The notes below the pieces were generated by a model. That model searched no databases and was not told the DNA's origin. It saw only the letters and a program-made list of their open reading frames with translations. Of a DNA stretch of 42,271 nt, positions 39,801 to 42,271 are shown piece by piece. Each line of letters starts with the position of its first letter. The stretch's first letter is position 1. Source of the stretch: JADGGV01 sp035715725. Its GTDB lineage: Bacteria > Gemmatimonadota > Gemmatimonadetes > Longimicrobiales > RSA9. The stretch is taken from the NCBI GenBank assembly GCA_035715725.1, contig DASTKT010000189.1, positions 1 to 42,271 of the forward strand. Reading direction: 5' to 3'. The translations under genes were made by a program, and so were the position numbers.

Positions 39801-40259
39801 TTCCTGAACCGGGCGGCGTCCATCTCCCGCGCGCTCTTCGACGAGACCGGCGCGGGCCCCGGCGTGGACTTCACGCTCCGGCCGGAGCTGTCCAACGAGC
39901 TCCCCGAGATCACGATCAACATCGACGGACAGACGCACACGTTCACGCGTACGGCGCCGGGATCGAAGCCATTCCGCTGGGACGGCACCCGCGCCCGCGA
40001 CGCGCGGATCACGGCGCGCATCGGCGCGACCGAGACCACGCTGGTGCAGGCGCCGCCCGGGCCGTGGGCGCTGTTCCGGATGTTCCACCTGGCGGACTGG
40101 ACGCGCGGCGCCGGCGGCCACTACACCGTGCGCTGGCACGTCGTGAACCCGGCCGTGACGCTCACCGCGGACGTCGCCTTCGCGGGCGGCGCGCCGCCGG
40201 TCTTCATGCAGGATTACCTCGGCGGCAACGTGCGCTGCGTCTCGCAGGTCACGCGCTAG
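36837..40259 (+). CDS. tssM: TssM (IcmF) inner-membrane protein
   Basis: A 1140-aa IcmF family protein, near normal length. Two membrane helices lie at about 4-26 and 33-56. A cytoplasmic GTPase-like domain follows with a P-loop reading GPTGGTKTT at 99-107, where Thr stands at the usual Gly before the Lys. A third helix is at about 437-458. The periplasmic region includes TRVFLGQFEGVDQFYSSMI and VPGAFTRQGWELVQ, the ImcF-related blocks, and a C-terminal beta domain ending in VFMQDYLGGN. The ATG at 36837 has only a weak GGGTGA upstream. It forms the membrane channel complex with TssL; its usual outer-membrane partner TssJ is not recognisable here. Confidence 0.96.
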   Translation: MKKVWLIAAATFLAFVAAAALATKLVHVGPREAWILRIALIVLGLLCAAVVFVFLARKAKSQPAAADDEIDAAVGAAQGRLSAAANAKLGRLPMVLVLGPTGGTKTTLVTRSGLEPELLAGQVSRGDAVVPTAAVNLWYSAGKVLVEAGGGLLDQPERWGRLARRIQPDRLPALFKKGALSPRVAVVCFPCDEFLKPGASESVPAAAKKLRARLTELSQALGIRLPVYVVFTRVDRLPHWDEYVQNLSREEAQEVLGATLPGLAVASASAYAERESARLGDAFRELYRSLALRRLSVLPRDAREDARAGAYEFPREFRKIGDLAVQFLVEVCRPSQLSVSPFLRGFYFTGVRAVVVTDAALPQAPQAPAPGPALNVAATSVFDPRQLQAAAAAAASTRGSRRVPEWVFLPGIFQRVVLQDEGAMAVTRGGTRVNLLRRTLLGAAAAASIVLALGFTIAYKNNHDLERGSLAAARGVEVVGSVEAGAAPLDALGRLEAVRTELARLRQYDRAGHPWRLGFGLYAGDDLLAPLRRLYFDRFERVMWGQTRAKLVGTLQALPPQPNGAQQYDVIYDGLKAHLVTTSEWARSTPEFLTPVLMRYWPPAAATNAEGTDLARRQFDFFGSELPLGNPYSQQADEQLVASTRVFLGQFEGVDQFYSSMIGAAGQRAASVQFSRLFPGSAAVVRNSYEVPGAFTRQGWELVQADLKNVDRLFAREKWVVGERALSAEDRVRLAQQLRERYVADYLRHWEEYMRAGSVVGYNGVGDAAMKLGQLAGNQSPLLQMLALASTNTAVDTAVVGKAFQPVHTVVPPGTDKYVVEANAPYVKALGGLQSALQTAATMQGPQRTMALSQASTSANDVNGAIQQVTQGFKFGGDAAAVGDMVRRLLQAPLRLSLDIISGLPAEEANAKGAALCQQFGGVTGKFPFNPRASAEASMDEVTQVFGRPNGAIWTVPQQALQGLVVQQGSGFAAAAGAVPAPGPAFLGFLNRAASISRALFDETGAGPGVDFTLRPELSNELPEITINIDGQTHTFTRTAPGSKPFRWDGTRARDARITARIGATETTLVQAPPGPWALFRMFHLADWTRGAGGHYTVRWHVVNPAVTLTADVAFAGGAPPVFMQDYLGGNVRCVSQVTR

Positions 40260-40261
40260 AG

Positions 40262-40287
40262 GCCGGCGCCCCGATCGGGGCGCCGGC
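40262..40287 (+). terminator. 26-nt perfect palindrome after tssM
   Basis: Arms GCCGGCGCCCC and GGGGCGCCGGC around a central GATC, 2 nt after the tssM stop. No T-tract follows. It probably acts as a terminator or 3'-end-stabilising stem, and reduces read-through into the lipoprotein gene. Confidence 0.55.
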
Positions 40288-40319
40288 TCGCTCGAACCTC
40301 CACCGGACCGATCACCCCC

Positions 40320-40841
40320 ATGCGACACGGCCTGATCGCCCTCGCGCTCGTGCTCCCCGCCGCCGTGCTCGGCGGCTGCCACCGCGGCTCGCCCGCGGCC
40401 GCGCCCGCGCCGCAGGCCGCGGCGCTCCCGCTCCTCCCGATGGCGCGCCTGTACAGCGACAACGGCGGCGGCATCCAGGACTCGGTCCGCATGGTGGTGC
40501 GGGACCAGTCGTCGCTGGAGCAGGTCTGGAAGCAGGCCACGGCCGGCCAGTCCTCGCCGCCGCCGCTGCCGGCCGTCGACTTCTCCAGGGAAATGGTGCT
40601 CGTCGTCGGCGCCGGTCGGAAGACGCCGGAGGACCAGATCCACGTCGACAGCGTCGCCGTACGGAAGGTCGCCGGCGCGGGCGGCAAGACGGAGGAGGCG
40701 ATGGCCGCCATCGTCCGCACGCTGGAGGGCTGCCGCCGCTTCCGCGCCGACGCGTACCCGGTGGAGATCGTGCGCGTGCGGCGCTTCACCGGCCCCGTCG
40801 TCTTCGAGGAGCGGCAGGACCGCGCCACCGACTGCAAGTGA
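40320..40841 (+). CDS. Lipoprotein with PrcB-like C-terminal domain
   Basis: A 173-aa exported lipoprotein. The signal peptide has a hydrophobic core (LIALALVLPAAVL) and a lipobox LGGC, with lipid attachment expected at Cys20. After an Ala/Pro spacer the mature part has VDFSREMVLVVGAG and a final PVEIVRVRRFTGPVVFEE strand pair, a pattern like the PrcB C-terminal domain. It lacks clear TssJ marks, yet it is a small lipoprotein directly downstream of tssM, where a TssJ might lie. It is followed 10 nt later by the kinase gene. The start at 40320 fits the signal peptide, although the ribosome site is weak. A TssJ-like tethering role is inference only. Confidence 0.8.
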   Translation: MRHGLIALALVLPAAVLGGCHRGSPAAAPAPQAAALPLLPMARLYSDNGGGIQDSVRMVVRDQSSLEQVWKQATAGQSSPPPLPAVDFSREMVLVVGAGRKTPEDQIHVDSVAVRKVAGAGGKTEEAMAAIVRTLEGCRRFRADAYPVEIVRVRRFTGPVVFEERQDRATDCK

Positions 40842-40851
40842 CGGAGGACGC

Positions 40852-42249
40852 TTGAGCGAGGATTCGCGGCCGGGCGTGGGTGAGGCGGCGGGCGCCGGCG
40901 CGGCGCCGGCCGGTCCGCCCACGCCGCCCGCCGCCGGCGACGAGATGGTCGGCCGCATCCTGGTCGGCCGCTACCGGATCGTCCGGCTCCTGGGCGAGGG
41001 CGCGCAGAGCACCGTGTACGTCGGCGAGCACCAGGCCATCGGCCGGCTCGACGCGATCAAGGTGCTGCGCCGCGAGCTGGCCGGCGACCGGGAGGCGGTC
41101 GGCCGGCTGACGCGCGGCGCGCGCAACGTCTCCGCCATCCGCCACCCGAACGTCTGCACGGTCTACGATTACAGCACGACGGAGGATGGGCTCCCGTTCC
41201 TGGCCATGGAGCTGGTCGAGGGGGAGAGCCTGAAGGAGATCCTCGAGCGCGATGGGCGCCTGCCGCCGGAGCGCGCGCTCGGCATCGCGGCGCAGATCGC
41301 CGATGCGCTCGAGGCCGCGCACGACGCGGGCATCGTGCACCGCGACCTGAAGCCCGGCAACGTGATGGTGGCGCGCGGCCGCAACGGCGCCGACCAGGTG
41401 AAGGTGGTGGACTTCGACATCGCGAAGGCGACGTCGGAGGGCGAGGGCGAGGTGACGCGCCTGGGCTACGTGGTCGGCACGCCCGAGTACATGAGCCCCG
41501 AGCAGCTCATGGGCGAGACGCTGGATGGGCGGAGCGACCTCTACTCGCTCGGCCTGGTCCTGTTCCGCACGCTCACCGGGGCGCTCCCGTTCCGCACGCC
41601 GGTGCTGCAAGACCTGCTCATCGAGCGGCTGACGCAGCCGCCGCTCACGCTCCGCGACGTGGCGCCCGAGGCGTCGTTCCCGGCGGGGCTGCAGGAGCTG
41701 CTGGACCGCGCGCTCCAGCGCAAGGCGGCCGACCGCATCGCGACGGCCGCCGAGTTCGCCGGCGAGCTGAGGCGGCTGGGCGGCGCGCCCGCCGGCGCGC
41801 CGACGCCGGCGACGGCCGTGCTCCCGGCCGCCGGCGGAGCGCCGACGACCGTCGCCGCGACGCGCGTGGCGCCCTCCCTCCCGCGCGCGGCGGGCGCTGC
41901 GCCGGCGACGCCGGCTCCGGGCGGGCGCCGCCTGGCGGTGGCCTCGGCGGTGGTCGTGGGGTTGGCGGCCGCCGGGCTCGGGGCGTGGGCGCTGCTGCGG
42001 CCGGCCGGGCCGACGGCTCCCGCCACGGCGGCGATCCCGAGCGGGGAGCCTGTGCGCGCCGCGACCTCGCCGGAACCCGCCGGTGCGGCGGACGCGGGCG
42101 CGGCCGACGCGACGGGCCCGGCCGGAGCGCCGGCCGCATCGCCGATCGCCGGGGGCGGCGCCGCCGCCACGCCGGCCACGTACGCCGCCTCGCCCCGCCG
42201 CGCGGGACCCAGCGATTGGATCGGCCACAGCGCCCGGGCGCTGTCGTAG
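40852..42249 (+). CDS. Membrane Ser/Thr kinase-like protein with altered catalytic motifs
   Basis: A 465-aa Hanks-type kinase fold with one membrane helix at about 361-382 and a short Ala/Pro-rich outer tail. Present are the VAIK-type lysine (DAIK, Lys70), HRDLKPGN at 163-170 and SPE at 215-217. The P-loop is GEGAQS (48-53), lacking the third Gly. The alpha-C segment reads RGARNVSAI where the other kinase here has REAEIA, so the conserved Glu seems lost. The metal motif is DFD (187-189) instead of DFG. Activity may be low, unusual or absent. The start is TTG at 40852 with GGAGG about 4 nt upstream; an ATG at codon 32 is possible but poorer. It probably shares a transcript with the lipoprotein gene. 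Confidence 0.9.
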   Translation: MSEDSRPGVGEAAGAGAAPAGPPTPPAAGDEMVGRILVGRYRIVRLLGEGAQSTVYVGEHQAIGRLDAIKVLRRELAGDREAVGRLTRGARNVSAIRHPNVCTVYDYSTTEDGLPFLAMELVEGESLKEILERDGRLPPERALGIAAQIADALEAAHDAGIVHRDLKPGNVMVARGRNGADQVKVVDFDIAKATSEGEGEVTRLGYVVGTPEYMSPEQLMGETLDGRSDLYSLGLVLFRTLTGALPFRTPVLQDLLIERLTQPPLTLRDVAPEASFPAGLQELLDRALQRKAADRIATAAEFAGELRRLGGAPAGAPTPATAVLPAAGGAPTTVAATRVAPSLPRAAGAAPATPAPGGRRLAVASAVVVGLAAAGLGAWALLRPAGPTAPATAAIPSGEPVRAATSPEPAGAADAGAADATGPAGAPAASPIAGGGAAATPATYAASPRRAGPSDWIGHSARALS

Positions 42250-42271
42250 ATCGCTTCCAGGCTCGCCCGCT

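Noticed and set aside
36765..40958. A 1397-codon open frame antisense to tssM
   Set aside because: It mirrors tssM codon structure (Arg/Arg-rich, low complexity, no domain). Long antisense frames are expected at this GC content.
1..42271. CRISPR arrays, tRNA or rRNA genes, insertion sequences, attachment sites
   Set aside because: None seen: no regular direct repeats with spacers, no cloverleaf-like ends, no transposase or integrase frame.

Overview
The window is one dense type VI secretion system (T6SS) island of about 42 kb in very GC-rich DNA (roughly 70% or more by eye). Codon third positions are almost all G or C, and intergenic gaps are short. I see no tRNA, rRNA, IS element, integrase or CRISPR. 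The gene content suggests a soil-type Gemmatimonadota, Acidobacteriota or Myxococcota rather than a proteobacterium: Pkn-type kinases, an Imm11/AHH toxin pair, DUF2169/DUF4150/DUF6484 cargo genes, a TIGR02270-like HEAT protein, and no recognisable TssJ. The sequence alone does not settle the phylum.

Layout. (a) 1-1348, minus: membrane Ser/Thr kinase, cut by the window edge, preceded by a 76-aa unknown. (b) 2136-5161, plus: a TssB/TssC fusion-like protein lacking the TssC C-terminal part, then a class I methyltransferase. (c) 5163-10947, minus: cargo module 1 (VgrG1, TPR protein with an internally duplicated N-terminal part, PAAR protein with a C-terminal HEMNH metallopeptidase, possible immunity protein). 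(d) 11137-19002, minus: cargo module 2 (VgrG2, DUF2169 adaptor, ketoacyl-synthase fold without catalytic residues, DUF4150 PAAR-like tip, small helical protein, AHH nuclease, Imm11 immunity protein, DUF6484 protein, HEAT protein). (e) 19125-30367, minus: core sheath/baseplate operon tssB-tssC-hcp-tagJ-tssA-tssE-tssF-tssG-clpV. (f) 30777-42249, mostly plus: tssK1; a divergent tail-anchored proline-rich protein with a repeated GEFTR motif; tssK2; tssL; tssM; a lipoprotein where TssJ might be expected; and a second kinase with altered catalytic motifs.

Working model. TssB/TssC form the sheath around an Hcp tube. TssA, E, F, G and K form the baseplate and priming complex, ClpV recycles the sheath, and TssL/TssM anchor it in the inner membrane. 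The two VgrG modules load alternative spikes: a PAAR-metallopeptidase on VgrG1, and an AHH nuclease delivered through DUF2169, a dead KAS fold and DUF4150 on VgrG2. The two kinases at the island ends are obvious candidates for post-translational control.

The most unusual points are the truncated TssB-TssC fusion with its methyltransferase neighbour, the GEFTR-repeat scaffold between two tssK genes, the catalytically dead KAS adaptor, the duplicated TPR adaptor, the missing TssJ, and a consensus-like promoter with a palindrome in its spacer ahead of tssB.
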